Source: CPC320 sp002336405 (GTDB lineage: Bacteria > Pseudomonadota > Alphaproteobacteria > Rhodobacterales > Rhodobacteraceae). From it: a DNA stretch of 64,000 bases. The position numbers and the translations under genes are program-made. Numbering within the stretch: position 1 is the stretch's first letter; every line of letters begins with the position of its first letter. This document shows, in pieces, positions 44,323 through 53,805 of the stretch. Under the pieces are notes generated by a model. The model did no database searches and was not told where the DNA came from. It saw only the letters and a list, made by a program, of their open reading frames with translations. Location: assembly GCA_949372595.1 (NCBI GenBank), contig CASIAN010000042.1, positions 10,052-74,051 of the forward strand, written 5' to 3'.

Positions 44323-45501
44323 ATGTTTTCCGAGCGGTTCTCGAACCTACCGGCCTATGCGTTTCCGCGTTTGCGGGCGCTGTTGGATGGCCATATGCCC
44401 GGTGGTGAGACCGTGCAGATGACCATTGGCGAGCCGCAACACCCCTTTCCTGAGTGGGTGCAACAAACGCTGTTGCAGCACGTAGGAGAGTTTCAAAAAT
44501 ATCCCCCCAACGATGGTACGCCTGAGTTGTTAGGTGCTATTACAGACTGGTTGGCGGTGCGCTTTGGGGTGAAATTGGATCCTGCCACGCAAGTGATGGC
44601 ATTGAATGGCACCCGCGAAGGACTTTACAATGCGGCTATGGCACTTTGCCCCGAACAAAAGCGTGGCAAGCGATCCGTGGTGTTGATCCCCAATCCGTTT
44701 TATCAAGTTTATATGGTTGCAGCGATGTCGGTAGGTGCCGAACCGGTCTTTGTTCCGGCGACTGAGGCGACCAATTATTTGCCTGACTTTTGTTCAGTTG
44801 ATCCGGCGATTTTAGAACGGACTGCGATTGTCTATCTGTGTTCGCCCTCAAACCCGCAAGGGGCGATTGCAAGTGCTGAGTATTGGTGCGATCTTATCGC
44901 GCTGGCGGAAAAGTATGATTTTCAGATTTTTGCCGATGAGTGCTATAGCGAAATCTATCGCGGGCCGGCACCCGTGGGCGGGCTTGAGATCGCCGCGCGC
45001 ATGGCGGCAGATCCGGAACGTGTCGTTGCCTTCCATTCGCTGTCCAAACGCTCCAATTTGCCGGGATTGCGTTCGGGGTTTGTGGCGGGCGGACCGCGCA
45101 GCTTAGCGCGCATTAAGCAGTTGCGCGCCTATGGGGGTGCACCATTGCCACTGCCGTTAGTTCGGGTTGCTGAACGCGCTTGGTCGGATGAGACACATGT
45201 GGTTGAAAACCGTCAGATGTATGATGAAAAATATGCACTTGCCGACGAGATTTTTGCATCAGTTTGCGAGTATCGCAGCCCGCCCGGCGGTTTTTTTCTC
45301 TGGCTTCCAGTTGAAGATGGGGAGCAGGCGGCGCTGAAACTATGGACATCGTCTGGGGTGCGGGTGCTGCCTGGCGCCTATCTGGCAAAAGAAATCGATG
45401 GGCAGAATCCCGGGAAATCATATATTCGGGTCGCTCTTGTGGCCCCCAAACCAGAGATGGTGCGCGGGCTTACGCTGTTGCGCGACTGTCTTTGGGCATA
45501 A
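44323..45501 (+). CDS. Aminotransferase, succinyldiaminopimelate type (DapC-like)
   Basis: Fold-type I PLP enzyme of 392 aa. Start at the ATG at 44323, GAGG ten bases upstream; an earlier ATG at 44305 is possible. PLP Lys242 lies in HSLSKRSNLPGLRSGF, the form typical of DapC (N-succinyl-LL-DAP aminotransferase) in proteobacteria. Other motifs are TIGEPQHPFPEWV, SPSNPQGA and FADECYSEIY. DapC acts in lysine and peptidoglycan precursor synthesis, which fits the following ftsK. The substrate is inferred from family resemblance. Confidence 0.82.
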   Translation: MFSERFSNLPAYAFPRLRALLDGHMPGGETVQMTIGEPQHPFPEWVQQTLLQHVGEFQKYPPNDGTPELLGAITDWLAVRFGVKLDPATQVMALNGTREGLYNAAMALCPEQKRGKRSVVLIPNPFYQVYMVAAMSVGAEPVFVPATEATNYLPDFCSVDPAILERTAIVYLCSPSNPQGAIASAEYWCDLIALAEKYDFQIFADECYSEIYRGPAPVGGLEIAARMAADPERVVAFHSLSKRSNLPGLRSGFVAGGPRSLARIKQLRAYGGAPLPLPLVRVAERAWSDETHVVENRQMYDEKYALADEIFASVCEYRSPPGGFFLWLPVEDGEQAALKLWTSSGVRVLPGAYLAKEIDGQNPGKSYIRVALVAPKPEMVRGLTLLRDCLWA

Positions 45502-45516
45502 CAGAACGAGGCTAAG

Positions 45517-48414
45517 ATGGCATATCAAGCACGTGATCGAGACCCGCTTTTTGACAGTAGTATGCAGGCGATGATCGAGAAACGAGGCAAAGAATTGTTT
45601 GGCTTGATCCTTGTGGGACTGGCGGGTCTTATGACAGCGATGATTGTCAGCTACAGTCCTGAAGATCCCAGCTTTATGGCGGTGACGGATGTGCCAGTAC
45701 AAAACCTTTTAGGGCATATCGGCGCCTCGATTGCTGCGCCAATTTTTATGATTATTGGCTGGAGCAGCTGGGTCTTTGCGCTGGTCTTAGTCGTGTGGGG
45801 CGTTCGTTTTATATGTCATGCTGGATCTGACCGTGTGTTAGGCCGGATAGTTTTTCTGCCAGTGGCTCTGGCTTTGAGCTCGATGTATGCCTCGACACTG
45901 GTGCCATGGGGTGGCTGGACCCATAGCTACGGTTTGGGGGGTTTATTTGGCGATACTGTGGTGGGTCTTTTGCTCAACAGTTTGCCCATCGATCTGGCGT
46001 GGGGGGTCAAGATTATATCGGTGTTTTTGGCGCTGGTCATTGTCGGTGCCCTTGCGTTCTTATTGGGTTTTTCAGTGTCTGAGTTGCGCGCCTGCAGGCG
46101 GTTTTTATTGGTTGGGATTATCCTGTCCTATGATCGTTTGATGCAACTTTTGGGCCGCGGCACTGTTGGGACCTTACGATTTGCTCAGCAGGCCCAACAA
46201 AAGCGCAGGCTGGCCCAAACCCATGCCTCCCAAACCCATGCCTCCCAAAACTATGCAGATCAAAGCCCTGTGATGGCTCAGGGATTGACGCGCGCGCGGT
46301 CTCAAGATGGCTCAGAGGTCTTTGGCCAACCTGAGGGTGACACGGCTACCGCGGCTCCGGAAGGTTTGTCATTCCTGTCCCGTATGCCAGGATTTGTGCA
46401 GCGTACCGAACCATTGATTGCCCCGGCCTCTCAGCCTCTGCCGCAGGCAGAACTGATTGAACATGCTCCAGATATCCGGCTTGAGAACATGCCCGATGAT
46501 GCGCAGATTAAAGTGAAAATTGCCAATGTGATTAAATCACGGGTAAACCAAGCCCCTTCGCCGCATGAAAAGACTGTGCCGTCTTCGATGCAGGATCCGC
46601 TGTATCCACAAAGCCCAATCGGTTCAGGCAATACAGCCGCGTGGCAGCCAGAAGCACTGAGTGGGTTTGACTCAGAACCCAGTTTGCAAAACCAGCCATT
46701 GTCGCCTGACAATGATTTCAATCAGGCTCTCAGTTTGGATTTAGAGGCGCAGGATGGCTCTGGGTCGGTCCATCTGGGTTTGCCGACAGAAGCTTCACAC
46801 AGAAAAGTGGTTCACCACGCCCAACGCAAAGCGTTGCAGGCTTCAACGCGGGCAGCGGCGGAGGCGCAGCCTGCGTTGCAATTTGAAGACCAGAGCACAC
46901 CTAGTTATGAGTTGCCACCGTTGGCGCTTTTGGCGGATGGTTCTGATATTGTGCATCATCAGCTGTCTGACGAGGCCTTGGAAGAGAACGCGCGGATGCT
47001 CGAGTCGGTGTTGGATGACTACGGGGTGAAAGGCGATATTGTCAGCGTGCGGCCCGGGCCGGTGGTGACGATGTACGAGCTTGAGCCCGCGCCAGGTCTG
47101 AAAGCAAGCCGCGTGATCGGATTGTCAGACGATATTGCCCGCTCGATGTCTGCCCTGTCGGCGCGGGTGTCAACGGTTCCAGGTCGCTCGGTGATTGGAA
47201 TTGAACTGCCCAATGAGCATCGTGAAAAAGTTGTGCTTCGCGAAATTTTATCCAGCCGGGATTTTGGCGACAGTGCGCAGAAACTGCCGCTGGCTTTGGG
47301 TAAAGATATTGCCGGCGATCCAGTGGTGGCAAATTTGGCCAAGATGCCACACCTGTTAATTGCAGGCACCACTGGGTCGGGTAAATCGGTTGCGATTAAT
47401 ACGATGATCTTGTCGTTACTTTACAAGCTGACACCGAGTGAGTGTCGTATGATTATGATCGACCCTAAAATGCTGGAATTAAGCGTATATGACGGTATTC
47501 CTCACCTGTTATCGCCTGTAGTGACCGATCCTAAAAAAGCTGTGGTGGCCCTTAAATGGGTGGTTGGCGAGATGGAGGAACGGTATCGCCGGATGTCAAA
47601 AATGGGGGTTAGGAATATCGACGGCTTTAATGGTCGGGTCGCGGATACTCTGGCAAAAAATGAACTGTTCAGCAGGACAGTGCAGACTGGGTTTGATGAT
47701 GAAACCGGCGAGCCAATTTTCGAAACTGAGGAGTTCTCTCCAGAGAAGATGCCCTATATTGTCGTCGTTGTCGATGAGATGGCCGATTTGATGATGGTGG
47801 CGGGTAAAGAAATTGAGGCGTGCATCCAGCGCCTCGCGCAGATGGCGCGGGCCTCGGGTATTCATCTGATCATGGCAACCCAGCGCCCGTCGGTCGATGT
47901 TATTACTGGCACGATTAAGGCCAATTTTCCCACCCGGATTTCGTTTCAGGTAACCTCAAAAATTGACAGTCGGACGATTTTGGGCGAAATGGGCGCCGAG
48001 CAGCTTTTAGGCATGGGGGACATGCTTTACATGGCTGGCGGGGCAAAAATCAGCCGCTGTCATGGTCCCTTTGTCAGCGATGAGGAGGTCGAGGAGATTG
48101 TCAGCTATTTGAAAACCTTTGGACCACCAGAATATGTCAATAAAGTTCTGGATGGTCTCGATCAGGAAAAAAGCAGTGATATCGACTTGGTTCTGGGGCT
48201 GGGCAACGGATCAGAGGGCGAGAACGCTTTATACGATCAAGCCGTGGCGGTTGTAATCAATGATCGCAAATGTTCGACGTCATATATTCAACGCAAATTG
48301 GCGATAGGATATAACAAGGCTGCGCGTTTGGTTGAGCAGATGGAAAGTGAAGGTTTGGTCTCAGGGGCCAACCATGTTGGAAAACGGGAAATATTGATCC
48401 CCGAAGCCCAGTAA
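45517..48414 (+). CDS. ftsK: DNA translocase FtsK
   Basis: Septal motor of 965 aa that pumps and sorts chromosome termini at division. Four N-terminal membrane helices (about residues 28-195) are followed by a low-complexity linker rich in Gln, Ser and Pro, including a short QTHASQTHASQ repeat, then the motor. Walker A AGTTGSGKS lies near 616-624, Walker B VVVDEMAD near 748-755 and the ATQRPSVDVITGTIKANFP motif follows. The winged-helix gamma domain (SYIQRKLAIGYNKAARLVEQ) at the end reads KOPS-type polarity sites. The start follows GAGGCTAAG. Confidence 0.95.
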   Translation: MAYQARDRDPLFDSSMQAMIEKRGKELFGLILVGLAGLMTAMIVSYSPEDPSFMAVTDVPVQNLLGHIGASIAAPIFMIIGWSSWVFALVLVVWGVRFICHAGSDRVLGRIVFLPVALALSSMYASTLVPWGGWTHSYGLGGLFGDTVVGLLLNSLPIDLAWGVKIISVFLALVIVGALAFLLGFSVSELRACRRFLLVGIILSYDRLMQLLGRGTVGTLRFAQQAQQKRRLAQTHASQTHASQNYADQSPVMAQGLTRARSQDGSEVFGQPEGDTATAAPEGLSFLSRMPGFVQRTEPLIAPASQPLPQAELIEHAPDIRLENMPDDAQIKVKIANVIKSRVNQAPSPHEKTVPSSMQDPLYPQSPIGSGNTAAWQPEALSGFDSEPSLQNQPLSPDNDFNQALSLDLEAQDGSGSVHLGLPTEASHRKVVHHAQRKALQASTRAAAEAQPALQFEDQSTPSYELPPLALLADGSDIVHHQLSDEALEENARMLESVLDDYGVKGDIVSVRPGPVVTMYELEPAPGLKASRVIGLSDDIARSMSALSARVSTVPGRSVIGIELPNEHREKVVLREILSSRDFGDSAQKLPLALGKDIAGDPVVANLAKMPHLLIAGTTGSGKSVAINTMILSLLYKLTPSECRMIMIDPKMLELSVYDGIPHLLSPVVTDPKKAVVALKWVVGEMEERYRRMSKMGVRNIDGFNGRVADTLAKNELFSRTVQTGFDDETGEPIFETEEFSPEKMPYIVVVVDEMADLMMVAGKEIEACIQRLAQMARASGIHLIMATQRPSVDVITGTIKANFPTRISFQVTSKIDSRTILGEMGAEQLLGMGDMLYMAGGAKISRCHGPFVSDEEVEEIVSYLKTFGPPEYVNKVLDGLDQEKSSDIDLVLGLGNGSEGENALYDQAVAVVINDRKCSTSYIQRKLAIGYNKAARLVEQMESEGLVSGANHVGKREILIPEAQ

Positions 48415-48492
48415 AACTCTTGCAAGGGCGGCATGAACTTGGTCACGAAAATGTTCACTGCCAATGGTGCGAATACCTGTTAGGATGGCTGT

Positions 48493-49095
48493 ATGAAGAC
48501 TATTCGTTATGTTTTGACCACTCTGCTGTTTCTGACCCAAGTCGCGCCGGTATTCGCCGAGAAAATTTCGTTGCGTGATTTGTCTGCCTACTTAAACGGG
48601 ATCAAGACAGCTCAATTTGAGTTCTCTCAGATTAATGGTGATGGCTCAATCTCTGAAGGCAAAATTTATATAAAACGACCGGGAAGAATGCGGTTTGAAT
48701 ACAACCCGCCAAACAATGCGTTGGTGCTCGCCTCGGCGGGAAGGTTGGCAATTTTTGATGATAAAGGCAATCAAGATCCGGTGATATACCCCTTAAAACG
48801 GACGCCGCTTGCAATTATTCTGGCCAAGAATATCGACTTGGCTTCCTCGCCGATGGTGGTGGGGCATAAGGCTGATGGTGCGGTGACCGTTGTCAGCGTC
48901 GAAGATCCCGGCCACCCTGATCAGGGACGCGTTGATTTTGTTTTTATCGGCCCTGACCCCGTATTGCGTCAATGGGTGGTCAGCGATGCAAGTGGCGGCT
49001 CTACCACCATGATACTGGGTGATTTTCAAACCGGCATGGCGTTAGGCTCCAGTTTGTTTAATATCACTCACAACACCAATTCCAGACGCGATTAA
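48493..49095 (+). CDS. lolA: Outer-membrane lipoprotein carrier protein LolA
   Basis: Periplasmic chaperone of 200 aa carrying lipoproteins from LolCDE to the outer membrane. Signal peptide residues 1-22, cut after VFA. LolA features: FEFSQINGDGSISEGKIYIK followed by RPGRMRFEYNPP, with the conserved Arg in the RPGxxRxEY motif. It lies 78 bases after ftsK, as in many proteobacteria. Convergent with the transglycosylase gene, only four bases apart. Confidence 0.93.
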   Translation: MKTIRYVLTTLLFLTQVAPVFAEKISLRDLSAYLNGIKTAQFEFSQINGDGSISEGKIYIKRPGRMRFEYNPPNNALVLASAGRLAIFDDKGNQDPVIYPLKRTPLAIILAKNIDLASSPMVVGHKADGAVTVVSVEDPGHPDQGRVDFVFIGPDPVLRQWVVSDASGGSTTMILGDFQTGMALGSSLFNITHNTNSRRD

Positions 49096-49099
49096 CAGG

Positions 49100-49681
49100 T
49101 CAGACTGGGCAATTTCTCAATTGCGTGCGATACTTATCGCTGCGTTTAGACACCTTACCTGCGACCGATAACAACCAGCTTTTTCGCAGATGTGAGCTGC
49201 GTGAATAACCCGTATGTCCTTCGTGATAAGCAAGATATTGGTTGCGCGCGTCTGACAGGGCAATGCCGTTGCGTTTCTTGCTTGTTGTCATATACCAACC
49301 GATGAAATCTGCAGCATCGCCTATGTCACTGCGCTGCGCCCAGCGTCGCCCGGTTTTTTTGCGATAATCATCCCAAGTCCCATCCAGCGCCTGCGCATAG
49401 CCATATGCGGAACTGACACGACCACGTGGGATGATCCCGAGGAAATACTTGCGGGGAGTTTTGGCATTTTGAATGAATTTGCTCTCTTGATGAATAGTGG
49501 CCATTTGCACGTGGACTGGTACGCCCCATTTGCGTTCAGAGGCGCGAAAGGCCCGGACGAATTGTGGTCGCTGGTCCAAGATTGCGCAGGCATTATCCAT
49601 CTGACTTGGCGCTCTTGAGTAACGCGAACTACAGCCGGCAACCAATACAAGGATCATTAGGGCATAAATGGACTTAGTCAT
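49100..49681 (-). CDS. Lytic transglycosylase (SLT-domain) lipoprotein
   Basis: Peptidoglycan-cleaving lipoprotein of 193 aa. The lipobox LVAGC puts the lipidated Cys at 17. The catalytic Glu66 is in ATIHQESKF, followed by SSAYGYAQALDGTW and the YLAYHEGHTGY segment typical of the SLT fold. By signal it goes to the membrane; absence of Asp after Cys suggests outer-membrane sorting by the Lol system. Confidence 0.9.
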   Translation of the reverse strand: MTKSIYALMILVLVAGCSSRYSRAPSQMDNACAILDQRPQFVRAFRASERKWGVPVHVQMATIHQESKFIQNAKTPRKYFLGIIPRGRVSSAYGYAQALDGTWDDYRKKTGRRWAQRSDIGDAADFIGWYMTTSKKRNGIALSDARNQYLAYHEGHTGYSRSSHLRKSWLLSVAGKVSKRSDKYRTQLRNCPV

Positions 49682-49752
49682 ATCTCACTCACCTATTACT
49701 ATATCGGTGTGCGTATACTAAAAGTTGTGGTGAGAGAACCATATTCCTAAGC

Positions 49753-50634
49753 CTAAAGTAGAATTGTGATCAAAATCGGTAGGCTCAGGACAGACATGAG
49801 GCTTGAAACCACAACCAATCCGGCAACAGATTGTGCATCTGCGCCATATTTTTCGGCCAGTAAATAGGATGTAACCGCCACTGGCGTCGTCAATTGTAAG
49901 ACCAGAATGGCAAAGGCTATAGGTTCCAGGTCAAAATACCACCCCGCAGCCCAAGCCGCGGCACTGCAAATAATCAACTTGATGAGTGCAAGCGCGATGG
50001 CTTGTGTCAATCGGCCGGGGCGCAGTCTGGCCACTGCAACCCCCAGTGTGATCAGCATCAAAGGAATGGCCATTTGACCTATTAAGGTAAGGCTGTTGGT
50101 TAAAAAAACTGGCGTTTGCCAGCCCTGAACCATAAAAACACCACCCAAAAGGGTCGCAGGAATTAACGGTTCTTTCAGTAATTTTCCAGGACTGCCACCA
50201 CCCGCTACGAGCCAGACACCGAAAGTGAAAGAGATAATTGCCATGATGGCAAACACAACGATCGCATAGCCCAGACCGGTCTGGCCAAAGGCAAAAAAGG
50301 CTAAAGGCATGCCAACATTGCCGGTATTGCCGAACAAGAGGCTCGGCAGGAACGTCCGTTGTGAAAGGCCAAAGGCTTTGAGTATCGCAAAGCCGGCACC
50401 CCCAACGGCGAGATAGGCCACCACAGTCGCCATGGAAATATCAGCCAACATTTGCGGGGTGATCTCAGTTTGCATCAAAGACACAAATATCAGACAGGGC
50501 ACCGCCAGCGTCATGGCGATCTGGGTCACAAACTGAACGCGATATTCGAAACCAAGTTTAACCCAAATATACCCGATAGCCGCCAAAAGAAACACAGGCG
50601 TTACGATTTCAAGGACTGTAAAAGCTAAGGCCAA
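49753..50634 (-). CDS. AEC family transporter (auxin efflux carrier-like)
   Basis: Membrane carrier of about 293 aa with some ten hydrophobic helices. Typical segments are VLEIVTPVFLLAAIGYIWVK at the N-terminus, FGNTGNVGMPLAFFAFGQTG in the middle and LTTPVAVTSYLLAEKYGAD near the end. No ATG exists at a plausible position: the options are TTG at 50634 (chosen, giving ALAFTVLEIV) or TTG at 50673. AEC proteins export or import carboxylates and related metabolites; the substrate is unknown. A decayed paralogue lies at 41.1-42.0 kb. Confidence 0.85.
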   Translation of the reverse strand: MALAFTVLEIVTPVFLLAAIGYIWVKLGFEYRVQFVTQIAMTLAVPCLIFVSLMQTEITPQMLADISMATVVAYLAVGGAGFAILKAFGLSQRTFLPSLLFGNTGNVGMPLAFFAFGQTGLGYAIVVFAIMAIISFTFGVWLVAGGGSPGKLLKEPLIPATLLGGVFMVQGWQTPVFLTNSLTLIGQMAIPLMLITLGVAVARLRPGRLTQAIALALIKLIICSAAAWAAGWYFDLEPIAFAILVLQLTTPVAVTSYLLAEKYGADAQSVAGLVVVSSLMSVLSLPILITILL

Positions 50635-50717
50635 GGCGCGCTTCTGTAAAAAATGAGGACTGTTAATGGACAAGTCACATGCTTTGAGTTTAATAGCAAC
50701 ACCAACAGGGGGTTTCT

Positions 50718-51044
50718 ATGGCTGCAACACAGGCAAAGTATCATTTGGGACAGGTTGTCCGGCATAAAAAATACCCGTTTCGCGGGGTTATTTTTGATGT
50801 CGATCCGACGTTTGACAACACCGATGAATGGTACGAAGCGATTCCAGAAGACAGTCGCCCGATCAAAGAACAGCCTTTTTATCATCTACTTGCTGAAAAT
50901 GAGCAAAGTTTCTACGTCGCGTATGTCTCAGAGCAAAATCTCATAGTGGACGCCTCAGGAGAGCCGGTAGGCCATCCAGATATCCCAGACCTGTTTGGTC
51001 CGTTTGAAAACGGGCAATACCCGCTTTATTTCAATATGAACTGA
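50718..51044 (+). CDS. hspQ: Heat shock protein HspQ (hemimethylated-DNA-binding family)
   Basis: Protein of 108 aa. AKYHLGQVVRHKKYPFRGVI opens the HspQ/YccV beta-barrel domain, and FDVDPTFDNTDEWYE and PFYHLLAENEQSFYVAYVSE are close to the family pattern. In Escherichia coli HspQ modulates Lon proteolysis and the family was first described as binding hemimethylated oriC. GGGGG lies seven bases before the ATG at 50718. Convergent with ggt. Confidence 0.93.
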   Translation: MAATQAKYHLGQVVRHKKYPFRGVIFDVDPTFDNTDEWYEAIPEDSRPIKEQPFYHLLAENEQSFYVAYVSEQNLIVDASGEPVGHPDIPDLFGPFENGQYPLYFNMN

Positions 51045-51080
51045 GCTGTCCCGGCGGGGCTCGGTTTTGGGGTGTGGCGC

Positions 51081-52658
51081 TCAATATCCCAGAGCACAGC
51101 CGTCTTTGCGTGGATCCGAGGCGCCTTCCAGTACACCGCTGGCGTGGCATTCGATGGCCTGAGCCCCACCGATTGGAGCGTCGGCCCAACCAACGGTGTG
51201 GCCTAGGTCTGTCAACTCTGCCGCAGTTTTCGGGTCATATCCAGTTTCCAGATTGAGGGTGCCATTCTCAAAGAAGCTACGTGGTGCGTCGATCGCAGCT
51301 TGAGGGTCCATGTCGAAATCGATCATATTGCTGACAAACCTTGCGTGGCCGTTTGACTGATACTGTCCGCCCATCACGCCAAACGGCATAAGTACACGTT
51401 GGTTTTGGCGCAGCATCCCTGGAATGATCGTATGCATGGGTCGCTTCCCACCGCCCAACTCGTTCGGATGTCCTGGCGTTAGATTAAAGCCGGCTCCGCG
51501 ATTTTGGAAAAGAATACCGAACTTTTCAGATGCGATGCCGGATCCAAAGCCGTTGAAAATAGAATAAATCAGCGATACCGCCATGCGATCCTTGTCCACA
51601 ACGGTGATATAGATTGTGTCTTTGTGAACGGTCTCGGTAATGCGATCAACTGAGCGTATCACGCTCGCTGGATTTACCAAGGCGGCCAGAGCGGCTGCGG
51701 TTTTTGGGTCGGTTAAATAGTCTTCGCGTGCCATATGCCGGGGGTCGGCGATAAACCGGTTGCGGGCGTCATAGGCCAGTTTGGCGATCTCTGCCTCGAT
51801 ATGGGTGCGCTGAGTTCCAAAGGGGTCAAGACCATCAAGGTTGAAATGCGACAACATATTCAACATCAGGATGGCTGTTGCGCCCTGCGCGTTGGGCGGA
51901 TGTTCGACCAGCTCTGTTCCCTTGTAATCGCCAGATATGGGGGTGGTATAATCCGGTTTTTCTGAGGCGAAATCCTCTGCTTGATGTACACCGCCCATCG
52001 CGCGCAACGTCTGTAGCATATCGTCGGCAACTTCGCCCTCGTAAAAGGCCTTTGCGCCGTTTTTGGCGATGCGCCGTAAGACGTCTGCCTGTCCCGGGGC
52101 CCTGAACATCTGCCCGGCTTTGGGTGCTGTCCCTTCTGGCAAGAAAAACCGAAGCCCATGCGTTTGAAGCCGGCTTTGATCTTTTTGCCAGTCTAATGCG
52201 ACCCTTGGCGCAACCGGCACGCCGGCCTCGGCATAGTGGATAGCGGGCGCCAAGACGCGATCGAGCCCTAAAGCGCCCCAGTCCTGTGATAATTGACAAA
52301 ACGCACCAACAGCACCGGGCACAGACACTGCATGCGCGCTTGCAACTGGAACGGTTTGGTGACCCTGCGCGCGCAGGTTTTCTGCACTGGCGTGCTGCGC
52401 TGCGTGGCCGGACCCGTTCAAAGCGTGAATGTCATCACTTCCAGCGGGTGACAAAAGCACAAAGCAATCACCCCCAAGACCGGTCATTTGCGGTTCGCAA
52501 AACCCCAACAGAACCGCACCGGCGATCGCTGCATCCATTGCATTGCCGCCTTGCTGCAAAATGTTGATTGCGCTCTGTGCTGCCAGAGGATGCGACGTGG
52601 CGCACATTCCGTTTTCTGCGAAAACAGCCGAACGGCCAGGTCTCTGAAAGTCTCGCAT
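51081..52658 (-). CDS. ggt: Gamma-glutamyltransferase family protein
   Basis: N-terminal-nucleophile hydrolase of 525 aa that cleaves gamma-glutamyl bonds and self-processes into two subunits. The nucleophile would be Thr347 in HKDTIYITVVD, and the glycine-rich loop GGGKRPMHTIIPG (substituting for the usual PLSSMxPT region) is downstream. The N-terminal MCATSHPLAAQSAINILQQG and GGNAMDAAIAG are standard. No signal peptide is obvious, which points to the cytoplasmic, acylase-like branch of the family rather than the periplasmic glutathione enzyme. Confidence 0.88.
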   Translation of the reverse strand: MRDFQRPGRSAVFAENGMCATSHPLAAQSAINILQQGGNAMDAAIAGAVLLGFCEPQMTGLGGDCFVLLSPAGSDDIHALNGSGHAAQHASAENLRAQGHQTVPVASAHAVSVPGAVGAFCQLSQDWGALGLDRVLAPAIHYAEAGVPVAPRVALDWQKDQSRLQTHGLRFFLPEGTAPKAGQMFRAPGQADVLRRIAKNGAKAFYEGEVADDMLQTLRAMGGVHQAEDFASEKPDYTTPISGDYKGTELVEHPPNAQGATAILMLNMLSHFNLDGLDPFGTQRTHIEAEIAKLAYDARNRFIADPRHMAREDYLTDPKTAAALAALVNPASVIRSVDRITETVHKDTIYITVVDKDRMAVSLIYSIFNGFGSGIASEKFGILFQNRGAGFNLTPGHPNELGGGKRPMHTIIPGMLRQNQRVLMPFGVMGGQYQSNGHARFVSNMIDFDMDPQAAIDAPRSFFENGTLNLETGYDPKTAAELTDLGHTVGWADAPIGGAQAIECHASGVLEGASDPRKDGCALGY

Positions 52659-52877
52659 GCTGTCCCCCAGTAAATTTTACCCGGTGCGGTAAAGCGCGGG
52701 TTTGTCATTTTACCGGATGAGTTTAGCATCGGTGCCGTTGGTTGCCAAGCGCAGCCGATCTTTAGCACCGATTTGATGTTGTTCAGAGACAGAGGCCATA
52801 AAGGTCTCTGTGTTCCTTTAACGGGAAGGTTGGAAAATTGAGCCGTGGTTGCTTTGGCGGGTCTGGAGCCTGTGTGG

Positions 52878-53390
52878 TTAAGCAAGTTGTGCTGATGGGT
52901 CTTCCAGCCGAATTTTAAGATTCAGGTGATTTTTCCCTTTGCGGCGCTCGTGGCTGATATCATAACTGAGTTGGCGGATCAGGAACCAGCCAAACCCGCC
53001 TTCGGGCAAAGAAGCCTGAATATCAACGGCAGGTAAATGGTCATTCGTAAGACAGTGAGCGGGCAGTGGGATGCCAGTATCGGTGACCTCAAAACCCAGA
53101 TGGCCAGGAAATGGCTGACAAGTGATTTCAATGATACCGCTGCCTTGATTGCTGTAGGCATGTTTGACGATATTATTCAAAACTTCGACCAGTGCGACCT
53201 GAATTTTCCCCTGATCTGTTGCGCTGAGTTGCCATGGATTGAGACCATGAAGCAGGGCTTTCATCGCCTGACGGGTGCCAAGATTACTGCTTGTATATCG
53301 CAGTAGCAATTTACCAGCGCTGGGCATGCATACGCATCCAGTATCATCCCCCAGACGCGCCCGTTTTAATGCTTGTTCAGTTGCCGTCAT
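52878..53390 (-). CDS. Anti-sigma factor-like ATPase (HATPase_c, RsbW-type)
   Basis: Protein of 170 aa with a GHKL ATP-binding domain: N-box EVLNNIVKHAYSNQ, G1 box EVTDTGIPLP and GGFGWFLIRQLSYD as the G2 region. I place the start at the ATG at 53390, which overlaps the end of the STAS gene by 14 bases. RsbW-type kinases bind a sigma factor and phosphorylate a STAS partner. The pair here fits that switch, but no sigma or PP2C gene is adjacent. Confidence 0.85.
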   Translation of the reverse strand: MTATEQALKRARLGDDTGCVCMPSAGKLLLRYTSSNLGTRQAMKALLHGLNPWQLSATDQGKIQVALVEVLNNIVKHAYSNQGSGIIEITCQPFPGHLGFEVTDTGIPLPAHCLTNDHLPAVDIQASLPEGGFGWFLIRQLSYDISHERRKGKNHLNLKIRLEDPSAQLA

Positions 53391-53715
53391 TTGACATAGC
53401 CTCGTCAACAGATGTGTGAATCTTAAAGACCGTATCCATACGGGTGAGTTGAAATACTTTTGCAACGGTTGGTGTCAAACCAGCAAGATCAAGCTTTCTA
53501 TTGCCTTTGAGCTGTTTCATAGACGCGACAATTGCGCCAAGGCCGCTTGAGTCAATAAATTGGACCTCCGCTAAGTTCAAGATGACATGCTGTGCATGAT
53601 CATCAATTTCTGCCCGAATCTCATCTTTAAATTGAATTGCAACGGCCGCATCAATATGCGCCATATGTGCGGTCACGATCAAAACTTTGCCATGATATTT
53701 GCTAGATAGTGCCAT
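53377..53715 (-). CDS. STAS-domain anti-sigma factor antagonist
   Basis: Protein of 112 aa with a single STAS domain. The phosphorylatable serine is Ser56 or Ser57 in FIDSSGLGAIVAS. Typical strands LIVTAHMAHIDA and HVILNLAEVQ precede it. The 3' end overlaps the HATPase gene, so both are made together. It is divergent from the thiolase gene. Confidence 0.9.
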   Translation of the reverse strand: MALSSKYHGKVLIVTAHMAHIDAAVAIQFKDEIRAEIDDHAQHVILNLAEVQFIDSSGLGAIVASMKQLKGNRKLDLAGLTPTVAKVFQLTRMDTVFKIHTSVDEAMSNDGN

Positions 53716-53805
53716 AAAAACCTCTTGCCATACTGGTCAGTGATTGCAAACTACCGCAGAATACTTACTAATCTGTTTCAAAGTGTGTGGATCGGGAGAA
53801 CAGTT

